Shown: positions 10,301 through 19,300 of the stretch, in pieces
How positions within the stretch are numbered: the stretch's first letter is position 1
How the letters are laid out: every line of letters begins with the position of its first letter
Assembly: GCA_003584895.1 (NCBI GenBank)
Contig: QVQF01000114.1
Coordinates: forward strand, 1-35,023
Reading direction: 5' to 3'
Length of the DNA stretch: 35,023 nt
Source: Methylococcales bacterium
Lineage (GTDB): Bacteria; Pseudomonadota; Gammaproteobacteria; Methylococcales; Methylomonadaceae
The notes under the pieces: generated by a model
The model's database searches: none
Told to the model about the DNA's origin: nothing
What the model saw: only the letters and a program-made list of their open reading frames with translations
Program-made: the position numbers and the translations under genes

Positions 10301-11134
10301 GCCGTTAAAGCCTGGGAAGCCTTGAGTAAAATTACCGGACGCGACCATACCCATTTAGCGCTACCTAGAGAAGACGACAAAATTCGTTTTCGTGACGTAC
10401 AGGCGCAGCCCCGCAAGATCATCTCTTCACCGACTTGGAGCGGTCTGGAATCTGAGCAAGTTTGCTACAACGCTTGTTATACCAATGTCCATGAACGCAT
10501 TCCATGGCGCACCCTAACCGGTCGCCAACAGTTTTATCAAGATCATAGCTGGATGCGCGCTTTTGGTGAGACCTTGTGCGTTTATAAACCGCCGGTAGAT
10601 ACTCGTTCTATCAAACCCATTTTAGGTCAAAAGCCCAATGGTAATGATGAACTGGTGTTGAATTTTCTGACACCTCATCAAAAATGGGGCATACACAGCA
10701 CCTACACCGACAATCTACTCATGCTGACCTTATCACGCGGTGGACCTATCGTATGGATGAGTGAAATTGATGCCACAAAAGTGGGCATTAAAGACAATGA
10801 TTGGATAGAAGCCTTTAATGTGAATGGCGCACTGGTTGCTAGAGCCGTAGTCAGTCAACGAGTACCCGAAGGCTTATGCATGATGTATCACGCTCAAGAA
10901 AAAATCGTCAATATGCCAGGTTCAGAAACCACGGGTGGACGCGGTGGTATACAAAACTCGGTGACCCGTGCAACCCTTAAACCCACGCACATGATCGGCG
11001 GTTATGCTCAATTAAGTTATGGCTTTAACTATTACGGCACGGTAGGATCAAATCGAGATGAATTTGTCATTATCCGCAAAATGAGCAAAGTGGATTGGCT
11101 GGAAGAACAAACCGCGTCGGGAGAGGCACAATGA
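7400..11134 (+). CDS. narG: Respiratory nitrate reductase alpha subunit (Mo-bis-MGD catalytic subunit)
   Basis: 1244 residues, normal for NarG. It reduces nitrate to nitrite in the cytoplasm at a molybdenum bis-MGD centre. The FS0 [4Fe-4S] ligands appear as H50, C54, C58 and C93 ([19 protein letters not shown]), the histidine-first pattern typical of Nar. The Mo ligand aspartate is D222 in [20 protein letters not shown]. The C-terminal MopB domain is intact ([29 protein letters not shown]). There is no functional Tat leader, as expected for the cytoplasm-facing membrane-bound enzyme. The stop TGA overlaps the narH ATG (ATGA), so the two are translationally coupled. Confidence 0.98.
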   Translation: [1244 protein letters not shown]

Positions 11135-12693
11135 AAATTCGCGCACAAATAGGTATGGTATTAAATCTGGACAAATGTATCGGTTGCCATACTTGCTCGG
11201 TGACCTGCAAAAACGTTTGGACTTCCCGTAAAGGCGTGGAATATGCGTGGTTTAATAATGTTGAAACCAAGCCAGGTATCGGTTTTCCACAGCAATGGGA
11301 AAATCAGGATAAGTGGAATGGCGGATGGATACGAAAAATCAATGGCAAGATAGAGCCGCGCCAAGGCAGTAAATACAAAATCATGCGCAATATTTTCGCC
11401 AATCCTGATTTACCCGAAATTGACGATTATTACGAACCGTACGATTTTGATTACCAGCATTTGCATACCAGTAAAGAATCGAAAAACCCACCGACGGCAA
11501 GGCCCTATTCGGTGATTACTGGCAAGCGCATGGAAAAAATTGAAGGCGGCCCGAATTGGGAGGAGATTCTGGGTACGGAATTTTCATCTCGTTCGCGTGA
11601 TATCAATTTCGATAACATCCAAAAAGACATGTATGGTGAGTTTGAAAACACCTTCATGATGTATTTGCCTCGCTTATGTGAACACTGTTTAAATCCTACC
11701 TGTGTAGCGGCCTGCCCTAGCGGTTCGATTTACAAGCGTGAAGAAGACGGCATTGTCTTGATTGATCAAGACAAATGCCGCGGCTGGCGCATGTGCGTTT
11801 CCGCCTGTCCTTATAAAAAAATCTATTACAACTGGGAGACCGGAAAGTCGGAAAAATGCACCTTCTGTTATCCACGCATCGAAGCCGGTGAGCCTACCGT
11901 GTGTTCAGAAACCTGTGTAGGGCGCATCCGTTATTTAGGCGTATTGCTGTATGACGCAGATCGTATCGAGGAAGCCGCCAGTTGCGAAAATGAACAAGAT
12001 TTATATCAGCAACAGCTAGATGTATTTCTCAATCCCTTTGACGAACAGGTACTCGCTCAAGCGCGAGCCGAAGGTATTCCAGAGTCTTGGTTAACAGCCG
12101 CACAAGCCTCACCGGTTTATAAAATGGCCATAGATTGGAAAGTGGCCTTCCCGTTGCACCCTGAATTTCGCACCCTGCCAATGGTCTGGTACGTACCTCC
12201 ACTATCGCCTATCCAATCAGCGGCGGAACACGATCAAATTGGCATGGATGGCGATATACCTGACGTGCGTTCTTTACGCATTCCTGTGCAATATCTGGCC
12301 AATTTACTCACCGCAGGCAAAGAAGAACCGGTGGTCTTAGGCTTGGAACGTATGCTGGCCATGCGCGCTTATATGCGTAGCAAAACCGTTGAGGGTGTCA
12401 TTAATACCTCGGTATTGGAACGTGTAGGTTTGACTCAGCAGCAAGTTGAAGACATGTATCACACCATGGCCATTGCTAATTATGAAGATCGCTTTGTCAT
12501 TCCAAGCAGTCATCGCGAATACGCCAGCTCCACCTTTGATGCTTATGGTGAGCAAGGCGGCTGTGGCTTTAGTTTTGGTAGCGGCTGTTCGTCTGGCAAT
12601 AGTGACACCAACCTATTTGGTGGCAACACAAAGCCACAACGTGGTGCTGGCATTCCCATCAAAATTCCTATTAAAGTGGAATCGGTAAAATAA
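11131..12693 (+). CDS. narH: Respiratory nitrate reductase beta subunit (Fe-S electron transfer)
   Basis: 520 residues from ATG 11131, which overlaps the narG stop and follows GGGAGAGG; the track start at 11095 is an upstream in-frame extension inside narG. NarH carries electrons from NarI haems to NarG through one [3Fe-4S] and three [4Fe-4S] clusters. The cysteine groups are CIGCHTCSVTC (C16, C19, C22, C26), CEHCLNPTCVAACPSG, CRGWRMCVSACPYKK and CTFCYPRIEAGEP...CSETC. The tryptophan in CRGWRMC replaces a cysteine and marks the [3Fe-4S] site, as in known NarH. The C-terminus contains a short Gly/Cys/Ser-rich stretch (EQGGCGFSFGSGCSSG) before a basic tail. Confidence 0.97.
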   Translation: MKIRAQIGMVLNLDKCIGCHTCSVTCKNVWTSRKGVEYAWFNNVETKPGIGFPQQWENQDKWNGGWIRKINGKIEPRQGSKYKIMRNIFANPDLPEIDDYYEPYDFDYQHLHTSKESKNPPTARPYSVITGKRMEKIEGGPNWEEILGTEFSSRSRDINFDNIQKDMYGEFENTFMMYLPRLCEHCLNPTCVAACPSGSIYKREEDGIVLIDQDKCRGWRMCVSACPYKKIYYNWETGKSEKCTFCYPRIEAGEPTVCSETCVGRIRYLGVLLYDADRIEEAASCENEQDLYQQQLDVFLNPFDEQVLAQARAEGIPESWLTAAQASPVYKMAIDWKVAFPLHPEFRTLPMVWYVPPLSPIQSAAEHDQIGMDGDIPDVRSLRIPVQYLANLLTAGKEEPVVLGLERMLAMRAYMRSKTVEGVINTSVLERVGLTQQQVEDMYHTMAIANYEDRFVIPSSHREYASSTFDAYGEQGGCGFSFGSGCSSGNSDTNLFGGNTKPQRGAGIPIKIPIKVESVK

Positions 12694-12702
12694 GGATACA
12701 TG

Positions 12703-13407
12703 ATGCGTACTCTAAAAGTTTTATCCTTATTATTAAGCTATCCAGAAGCCGAAATGCTAGCCGCACTCGATGAGATGGCTAATGTTATTGAGCAAGAAAA
12801 TCTATTATTGGCCGCGCATAAAAAATCAGTGCTGGCACTGATTGACACTTATCGCGACGTTGATCTGCTCGATGTACAAGAAGCTTATGTAGCCTTATTT
12901 GATCGAGGACGGTTTTTGTCTTTGCATATTTTTGAACATGTACACGGCGAATCTCGCGATCGCGGCCAAGCGATGGTTAATTTGTTACAGATGTACGAAG
13001 CTCATGGCTTTGAGCTCTCTACGCATGAATTACCCGATTACATCCCCTTGTTTTTGGAGTTTCTTTCGCAACAAGAACAGGCAGAAGCTGTGCAATTATT
13101 ACACGATGCTATGCCAGTATTAAGTTTGTTAGGCGCAAGACTCACTGAACGTAGCAGTCCCTTTAACGCTATTTTTGAGGCATTAGCGGGCTTTGCAGGC
13201 GAACCTGAAGCACTGGCAGATATCTTACATCTAGCGGCTACCGAAGGCGAAGACCAAACCTTAGTCAATATGGATGAAATCTGGGAAGAAGAAGCCGTCA
13301 GTTTTATGGGCGCAAAAGACGCGTGTAACAGCCAAACAGCTACCGTCAGTCCAATAACTATCACGCCGCGCGATCAATATTTAAAAGCGCAACATCGTTC
13401 TCTTTAA
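12703..13407 (+). CDS. narJ: Nitrate reductase assembly chaperone
   Basis: A TorD/DmsD-fold chaperone of about 234 residues that binds apo-NarG and allows Mo-cofactor insertion and membrane docking; it is not part of the final enzyme. Typical NarJ features are the opening RTLKVLSLLLSYPEAEM, the FDRGRFLSLHIFEHVHGESRDRGQAM core and ELPDYIPLFLEFLSQ. Two adjacent ATGs exist (12700 and 12703); the second is 6 bp from the AAGGA ribosome site and is preferred, the first is only 3 bp away. The acidic WEEEAVSFMG near the C-terminus is usual. It lies between narH and narI as in the standard operon. Confidence 0.95.
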   Translation: MRTLKVLSLLLSYPEAEMLAALDEMANVIEQENLLLAAHKKSVLALIDTYRDVDLLDVQEAYVALFDRGRFLSLHIFEHVHGESRDRGQAMVNLLQMYEAHGFELSTHELPDYIPLFLEFLSQQEQAEAVQLLHDAMPVLSLLGARLTERSSPFNAIFEALAGFAGEPEALADILHLAATEGEDQTLVNMDEIWEEEAVSFMGAKDACNSQTATVSPITITPRDQYLKAQHRSL

Positions 13408-13417
13408 GGAGTCTATC

Positions 13418-14095
13418 GTGAATTATCTTAATACCTTACTATTTGGTTATTACCCCTATATAGCGATCAGCGTATTTATAGTCGGCAGCATAGCGCGTTA
13501 TGATCGCGACCAATACACTTGGCGCACGGGCTCTAGCCAGTTTTTACGCGCCAAAGAATTACGACTGGGCAGCAATTTATTTCACATAGGCATACTGCTA
13601 TTGTTTGTCGGACATTTCGCAGGCTTACTCACGCCACCGGCTGTTTACCATAGCTTGGGATTGTCTACTTCGGGTAAGCAAATACTAGCCGTAGTTGCTG
13701 GCGGGGTATTTGGTGGGATTTGTGCCAAAGGTATTTATATACTCATACGTCGTCGATTAACCGATGCCCGCATACGCGCCACCAGTAGTCGTATGGATAT
13801 TTTTATTTTATTGCTGATAGCCGTGCAATTAGCCTTGGGCTTATTGACCTTGCCTATCTCCATTTATCACAGCGACGGTTCTAATATGTTATTGCTATCG
13901 GAATGGGCGCAACGCATAGTCACCTTTCGTAGTGGGGCGGCAGATCAAATCAACAACATAGGTCTACTTTTTAAATTGCACTTAGTGTTAGGGCAAACAC
14001 TCTTTTTAGTCTTCCCCTTCAGTCGTCTGGTGCATGTATGGAGTGTTCCGTTTGGCTATATCTCTCGCCCCTATCAGGTGGTACGAAGACGATAA
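13418..14095 (+). CDS. narI: Nitrate reductase gamma subunit (cytochrome b, quinol oxidase)
   Basis: 225 residues beginning with GTG at 13418, six bases after AAGGAG, which overlaps the narJ stop. NarI is a five-helix membrane cytochrome b that oxidises quinol and holds two b haems. The four expected histidines are present: H56 and H66 (NLFHIGILLLFVGHFAGL) and H188 and H206 (LFKLHLVLGQ, SRLVHVWSVP). The C-terminal SRPYQVVRRR is the usual cytoplasmic tail. With narG and narH it completes a proton-motive nitrate reductase. 72 bp separate it from the hemerythrin gene, enough for either read-through or a second promoter. Confidence 0.97.
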   Translation: MNYLNTLLFGYYPYIAISVFIVGSIARYDRDQYTWRTGSSQFLRAKELRLGSNLFHIGILLLFVGHFAGLLTPPAVYHSLGLSTSGKQILAVVAGGVFGGICAKGIYILIRRRLTDARIRATSSRMDIFILLLIAVQLALGLLTLPISIYHSDGSNMLLLSEWAQRIVTFRSGAADQINNIGLLFKLHLVLGQTLFLVFPFSRLVHVWSVPFGYISRPYQVVRRR

Positions 14096-14167
14096 GTTAT
14101 TTGGCCATTTTATTTTCATCAAGGCATCAATAGCCGATTAACCTAATTTATAAGAGATAAAAATCTA

Positions 14168-14707
14168 ATGTTAGCAACTGAGCACTTAATGAAAGAACAC
14201 CAACTTATTTTAAAATACGTCGCTTTACTGGAAAGCTATGTTGAACTCAGCACTAAAAACCGCGAGCCTTCTTTGTTATTTGAAAAAGCCCCTGTCTTTC
14301 TTCAGTTTATCCATGAGTTTGCTGACGAATTTCATCATGCGAAAGAAGAAACTATTCTATTTCGTTATCTTGAACAGCCGGGTGTTCTGACCCACTGCAA
14401 TCCGATTCCACAAATGTTAAATGAACACGGTAAAGCTAGGGAATTGGTACTGAATATGGAAAATGCCTTGCTCAGCAACGATATCGATAAATTAGCGATC
14501 AATGGTGTTGAGTACGCACGACTTTTAAAAGAGCATATCTATAAGGAAGACAACATTCTGTATCCAATGGGGGAGCGTGGACTTTCTGATATAGCTAAAT
14601 CCTCTTTATTAAAAGAATATGCCGAGACTGATGAGCGCTTAGATAGCCAAAGCATTTGGTGTCAATATGAAGCACTGGCTGCTGATCTTGAAAGTCAGTT
14701 AAACTGA
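14168..14707 (+). CDS. Hemerythrin-like (HHE) di-iron protein in the nar-nir cluster
   Basis: 179 residues, soluble, no signal peptide, so cytoplasmic. The HHE four-helix di-iron pattern is complete: H6/H11 in EHLMKEHQLIL, HHAKEETILF (H57, E61), NEHGKARE (H87) and KEHIYKEDNILYPM (H123, E127). Such proteins bind O2 or NO at a di-iron site; several are linked to nitrosative stress or denitrification. The gene lies between narI and nirK, 19 bp ahead of nirK, so it is probably co-transcribed with the nitrite reductase. A role in NO binding or sensing is therefore inferred from context. Unlike RIC/YtfE, it lacks an N-terminal ScdA-type domain. It could instead be an O2-binding or iron-handling protein. 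Confidence 0.85.
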   Translation: MLATEHLMKEHQLILKYVALLESYVELSTKNREPSLLFEKAPVFLQFIHEFADEFHHAKEETILFRYLEQPGVLTHCNPIPQMLNEHGKARELVLNMENALLSNDIDKLAINGVEYARLLKEHIYKEDNILYPMGERGLSDIAKSSLLKEYAETDERLDSQSIWCQYEALAADLESQLN

Positions 14708-14726
14708 CTATAACAGAGATAAATAT

Positions 14727-15887
14727 ATGAATATTTTCAACAGATCGACCGTTATTTTTATAGTCTTAAGTAGCTTGATCAGTGCTTGCTCTGATGAAGC
14801 AAAGAACAAGGCGATGGCCGAAAAATACAACGCAGTTCAAGTAGAGAAAATAAAGCACAAAGCGATGTCGGCCGAAGAAATGTCCGCGCATTCAGGTGAA
14901 GAAATGCATCATGCCACGCCTATGGCTAATGAAACGACAACTACGCCAAAAATAGATACCGATGAAATCGGCCGTCGAGCGGATGACTTACCGCCGCCGA
15001 TTAATCGTAGGCAGTCACAACGGGTGAGTATTGATCTTTATAGCGATGAAGTAGTCGCAGAAATGATGCCTGATGTGACTTACCAATATTGGACTTATAA
15101 CGGTAAAGTACCTGGGCCGTTTATCAGAGCCAGAACGGGCGATCAAATAGACATAAATTTAAGTCACGGTAAACCAGGCCTTGCTCATGAAGCCCATAAT
15201 CAGCACACCTCGTCTGAACATACTGCCGCAGGTCATTCGGCTCATTCTATCGATTTGCATGCCGTTGTTGGTCCTGGTGGCGGCGCACCATTAATGCAAG
15301 TCGCTCAAGGTGAACAAAAAAGCTTTAGTTTTAACGCCACGCATCCGGGTATTTATATTTATCATTGTGCAAGTCCCCATGTACCCACTCATATCGCCAA
15401 TGGCATGTATGGCATGATTCTGGTCGAACCGGAACAAGGCCTGTCAAAAGTCGATCGTGAGTTTTACGTGATGCAAGGCGATTTTTACACCCATGGTAAA
15501 TATGGCGATAAAGGGCTACAAGCCTTTAGTAAAGAAAAGCTGTTAAATGAGCATCCTGAATATTTTTTATTCAATGGTCGAGTTAACTCGCTCAGCGGTG
15601 AACGTGCTTTGAAAGCCAAAGTGGGTGAAAAAATCCGTCTATTTGTAGGCGTTGGTTCTCATATCGCGTCTAATTTTCATATCATCGGCGCTATATTCGA
15701 TAACGTCTATCAATACGGAGCGATTACGAATCCGCCACTCAAAAACGTTCAAACTACAATCATAGCGCCCGGCTCTGCCGTTATGATCGAGTTTACTGCT
15801 GAAGTTCCTGGCAAATACCTGCTGGTTGATCATAGTCTGACTCGTGCCATTGACAAAGGCGCGCTGGCAGAGTTGGTCATAGAATAG
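14727..15887 (+). CDS. nirK: Copper nitrite reductase, lipoprotein (AniA-like class)
   Basis: 386 residues; reduces nitrite to NO. The N-terminus is a lipoprotein signal (SLISAC, C21), so the enzyme should be tethered at the periplasm or outer membrane as in AniA. Residues 40-75 are rich in Met and His. Two cupredoxin domains follow. Type 1 copper ligands: H173, C214, H222, M227. Type 2 ligands: H178, H213, H369. Catalytic residues: D176 (HSIDLH) and H318 (NFHIIGAIFD). The eight-residue step from C214 to H222 and the HIANGMYGMILVEP motif fit the AniA-like class. An unusual His-rich stretch (residues 147-173) precedes the first copper ligands. Electrons would come from a periplasmic cytochrome or cupredoxin not seen here. 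Confidence 0.96.
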   Translation: MNIFNRSTVIFIVLSSLISACSDEAKNKAMAEKYNAVQVEKIKHKAMSAEEMSAHSGEEMHHATPMANETTTTPKIDTDEIGRRADDLPPPINRRQSQRVSIDLYSDEVVAEMMPDVTYQYWTYNGKVPGPFIRARTGDQIDINLSHGKPGLAHEAHNQHTSSEHTAAGHSAHSIDLHAVVGPGGGAPLMQVAQGEQKSFSFNATHPGIYIYHCASPHVPTHIANGMYGMILVEPEQGLSKVDREFYVMQGDFYTHGKYGDKGLQAFSKEKLLNEHPEYFLFNGRVNSLSGERALKAKVGEKIRLFVGVGSHIASNFHIIGAIFDNVYQYGAITNPPLKNVQTTIIAPGSAVMIEFTAEVPGKYLLVDHSLTRAIDKGALAELVIE

Positions 15888-15935
15888 TCGATTGAAGGCC
15901 GTAAGATGGGTAGAGGCAAAAACCGAAACCCCTTT

Positions 15936-16007
15936 AGTTTGGGTGGATCAATACGCCTACAATATACAGAAAAATAACTAAGCCACCAGCTTATGAACAC
16001 CCAAACT
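15936..16007. repeat. 10-bp inverted repeat in the nirK/higA convergent gap
   Basis: AGTTTGGGTG (15936-15945) and CACCCAAACT (15998-16007) are exact inverted copies with a 52-bp interval that holds a small TAAGC-CACCA-GCTTA hairpin (15979-15993). The genes on either side converge here, so a bidirectional transcription end is plausible, but no T-tract is present. I see no other terminator after nirK. Confidence 0.3.
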
Positions 16008-16021
16008 GTCACGCTTAGCTT

Positions 16022-16261
16022 CTAGTGCCATAAATCATAAGCCGCTTGTGCTGCAAGCCAAGATTCGGCACTTTTCCCAAACACCAACTCTAATCGCAAG
16101 GCCATTTCTGGGCTAATGGCTGTTTTTCCATTAACCAGAGCAGATACCGTTTTTCGGGTTACATTTAAATTTTTAGCGGCTTGGGTAATTGTCAGTTTAA
16201 GAGGTTTTAACCACAGTTCAGCTAATATTTCACCAGGATGTGGTGGATTAAACATACGCAT
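16022..16261 (-). CDS. HigA-like HTH antitoxin, orphan and short at the C-terminus
   Basis: 79 residues of the HigA/VapI XRE family: [13 protein letters not shown] start, helix-turn-helix at about 25-46 ([21 protein letters not shown]), then [14 protein letters not shown] and [12 protein letters not shown]. Family members usually continue 10-20 residues past YDLW; here a stop comes straight after. In higBA loci the toxin gene lies just upstream of the antitoxin, but the 56 bp upstream here leave no room for one before the helicase stop. It is therefore an orphan antitoxin, a remnant, or a regulator of the neighbouring helicase gene. DNA binding is well supported by sequence, the role is not. 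Confidence 0.8.
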   Translation of the reverse strand: MRMFNPPHPGEILAELWLKPLKLTITQAAKNLNVTRKTVSALVNGKTAISPEMALRLELVFGKSAESWLAAQAAYDLWH

Positions 16262-16317
16262 AAAATATCTGCTCGATTAACGTTTAAAGCTTGATAGTAT
16301 CATACAGAATGAATTAT

Positions 16318-19300
16318 CTAGACTGATCTCAGTACAGAAAAATGCCTAAATAATTCAATCGGCATGGCCGCCTTAAGCTCCCATGTAATTGAAATGGGGC
16401 GCTCACCTTCTGCTTTAATTAATAGTGCTTCACCCAGTGCAGCAAAGGCAGCATTTTTGTTTTCACGAACAAATAAAAAGAACCTCCAGCCATTGGCCAA
16501 AGGTTCTGCAACGCTATTTAAATAGCGAAGTCCGGTATTATTAGTGGAGCTGGCAACATTTTGAGATTGCCAGTGAAACAATTTCGGGCTAATCGCATAA
16601 TCATGATATTGAACACGCTCATCAAAACCTTCGCTTTTATCTAAAGTCACAAACATTAATTCTATTTTACTGTCCGAAATAGCTAAACAACCCTCCCTAA
16701 ATGCCGGACGTTTAGTCGCATTAGCATAAGAAATCGCGGTAATAATATCCGATCTTGAGTAGCGATTATGTAATGAAAGTACCCATGAAGACGGAGTTCC
16801 ATCAAGATGACAATAAGGCTGTATTGATTGCTCTATACGCCACTCTATAACTTCGATTAACTCGTCTTTGATCGCTGGATGTTGCTCAATTAATAACATG
16901 AACTGAGCTGGGTTAATTAATTCAGATTGACGAACTAAAAATGTATGAGCAAGTATTTGAACCCTAGTTGCATCAATCTTTTTATGTACTAAAGCTTGGT
17001 GCCAAGCGTTTAAAATTTCAATATCATCAACGTATAAAATACTGGCAACTCTTCGTGATAATTCATCTTCCCTAACTCCCTTTGCCAGAGTTGGAAGATG
17101 CGCCAATCGTTTAAGTTCAGTCCAATAATGATTCCCTGAATAAATATCCGAAATATCTATCTCATTCTCAAGTAAGAATTCTTTTAATGTAATTTTCGTA
17201 TGGTCTTTGGCTGTTGCCCAAGCAACTAATTCTGCAGTGAGACGAGTCACATTTAGTTTTAGAGAAGATTTAAGACTCGCTAATACTCGCTCCCTAGCCA
17301 CTCTATCGAACTGAATATGACAACCTGTAGGCAATGAGCCAAAACCTTTATCAACAGAGTCTTTTATAGCCAATCTATTTTGGCCTGTTAAAGCTCTCAA
17401 CAATATATCAAATCTAAAATCTTGTGAGTATGTTCCAACAAAATCTAAAACCAAGCAACTCTGTTTACCTAATGATAACCGTAACCCCCGACCAATTTGC
17501 TGCTGAAACACGACTGGACTTTGGGTTGGCCTTAGCAATAACAAGGTGTTTACATCGGGTATATCAACGCCTTCATTAAATAAATCACAAGTGAATATTA
17601 CTTTTAGTCTGCCATGCTTTAGTTCATTAATCGCATGTTCTCGCTCTGTTTGATTATGTTCCCCTGTAATTGATTTTGAAGGCAATCCATGTGAATTAAA
17701 ATACGCAGCCATGAATTCCGCATGGCGCACACTGATGCAAAAACCGATAGCTTTGAGCTTTGCTAAATCACTAACATAGGTTTCAACAGCTTGAAGTGCT
17801 GAGCGAGCACGTATATCACTGGCCGAAATTATATTATCAAGCTGCTCAACAATGGTGTTTTTTTTCCATTGAATACTTGTTAAATCAATGTCGTCGTGGG
17901 TTGCATAATATTCAAAAGGAGCGAGTAACTCCTGATCAAGAGCATCCCATAATCTTAATGTTACGGCAGGTGAGCCATCAGGTCTTGTATCGAAGTATTG
18001 ATTTAAACTTTTACCATCTGCACGTTCTGGTGTAGCAGTTAATCCCAAAAGAACAGCAGGCTTAACCGATGATATGAATTTATCAAACGAATTAGCCGGT
18101 AAATGATGAGCCTCATCAATTATGACCATATTCCAGAAACTTGCACCATGCTGAGCTACCAAGTCACGGTTATGAGCCGTATTAATGGTTACAAATAAAT
18201 GCTCATGTTGGCTAGCTTCATTATTGCCATCTAATAACTCGCCAAAATTTGAATCACGTAACACTTGCCGAAAAGTGTTCATAGCCTGTATTAGTATCTG
18301 CACCCGATGAGCAACAAACAATAAACGCGGCTGCCCGCCTTTTTCTTTTGTCAAGCGCCCATAATCAAAGGCCGCAACAACGGTTTTGCCTGTACCAGTC
18401 GCTGCAACAACTAAATTTCGATAACGATGATGCGTTCTTTCTGCAGCCAATCGATCAAGCATTTCTTGTTGATAAGGTTTAGGGCTTAAATCGAACCATG
18501 TTTGTATTGCAATTAATTCAGAACTACTTTGATTAGTTTTTCCGTGCCTTGATTCTGCATATAAAGCTTTTTCTAAGGCATTACGATGATCTTGATTGCA
18601 CGGATCATAATGGAGAAATTCACCATCATTCCAAAGCGTTTCAAAATGTGCCTGAGCATTTTTGAAAATAGCTTCGTTTGAGCACTGTGTTAACTTAACT
18701 GTCCATTCAATGCCGCTGATTAAGGCAGACTCAGATAAATTAGCACTGCCTATAAAGGCTGTACCAAAACCACTATTGCGATTAAAAATCCAAGCTTTAG
18801 CATGTAAGCGCGTACGCCTACCGTCTAATGAAATTCTTAATTCAACATTAGGCAACTCAGCTAATGCATTGACGGCTCTTGCTTCTGTTGCACCAATGTA
18901 TGTCGTCGTTAAAATGCGAAACTTTGTTCGAGATTTCCCCGTCGCATCAATGGCAGTCGCTTGTTTCAATACATCAATTATTTTTCTTACGCCGCTCCAA
19001 GTAATAAAACTTACCAATATATCAACGGTATCGACTGCTTGTAATTCTGCAATGAGCTCGTGTAATAAAGAAGGCTCACTGCGTGAAGAACTAAATAGCC
19101 AAGGTGTACGCAAACCAGTAACCGGAAAAATGCCCGGCATTTCAGGTTCGTGTATAGATCGTAAAACTTGTGGGGGTTCTACTATAAAATCAATTTCAAG
19201 CTCAGCTTTTGCTTCTAGTCTTGCATTTTTTAATACGGTCGAAATTAACTGAATTTCAGCTAGATTCTTTTCAGAACTACTATCTTTTGATGCAGAAATC

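Noticed and set aside
11095-11130. Track start of narH at 11095, adding 12 residues (MAGRTNRVGRGT).
   Set aside because: It lies inside narG; ATG 11131 follows GGGAGAGG, overlaps the narG stop in the usual way and gives cysteine numbering identical to known NarH.
15830-16012. 60-residue minus-strand ORF downstream of the HigA-like gene.
   Set aside because: It covers the nirK 3' end and the convergent gap, shows no family features and is not in frame with the antitoxin stop in a way that indicates a frameshift.
18662-19252. 196-residue plus-strand ORF inside the helicase gene.
   Set aside because: Antisense shadow of the PLD-domain coding region, whose own motifs are intact.
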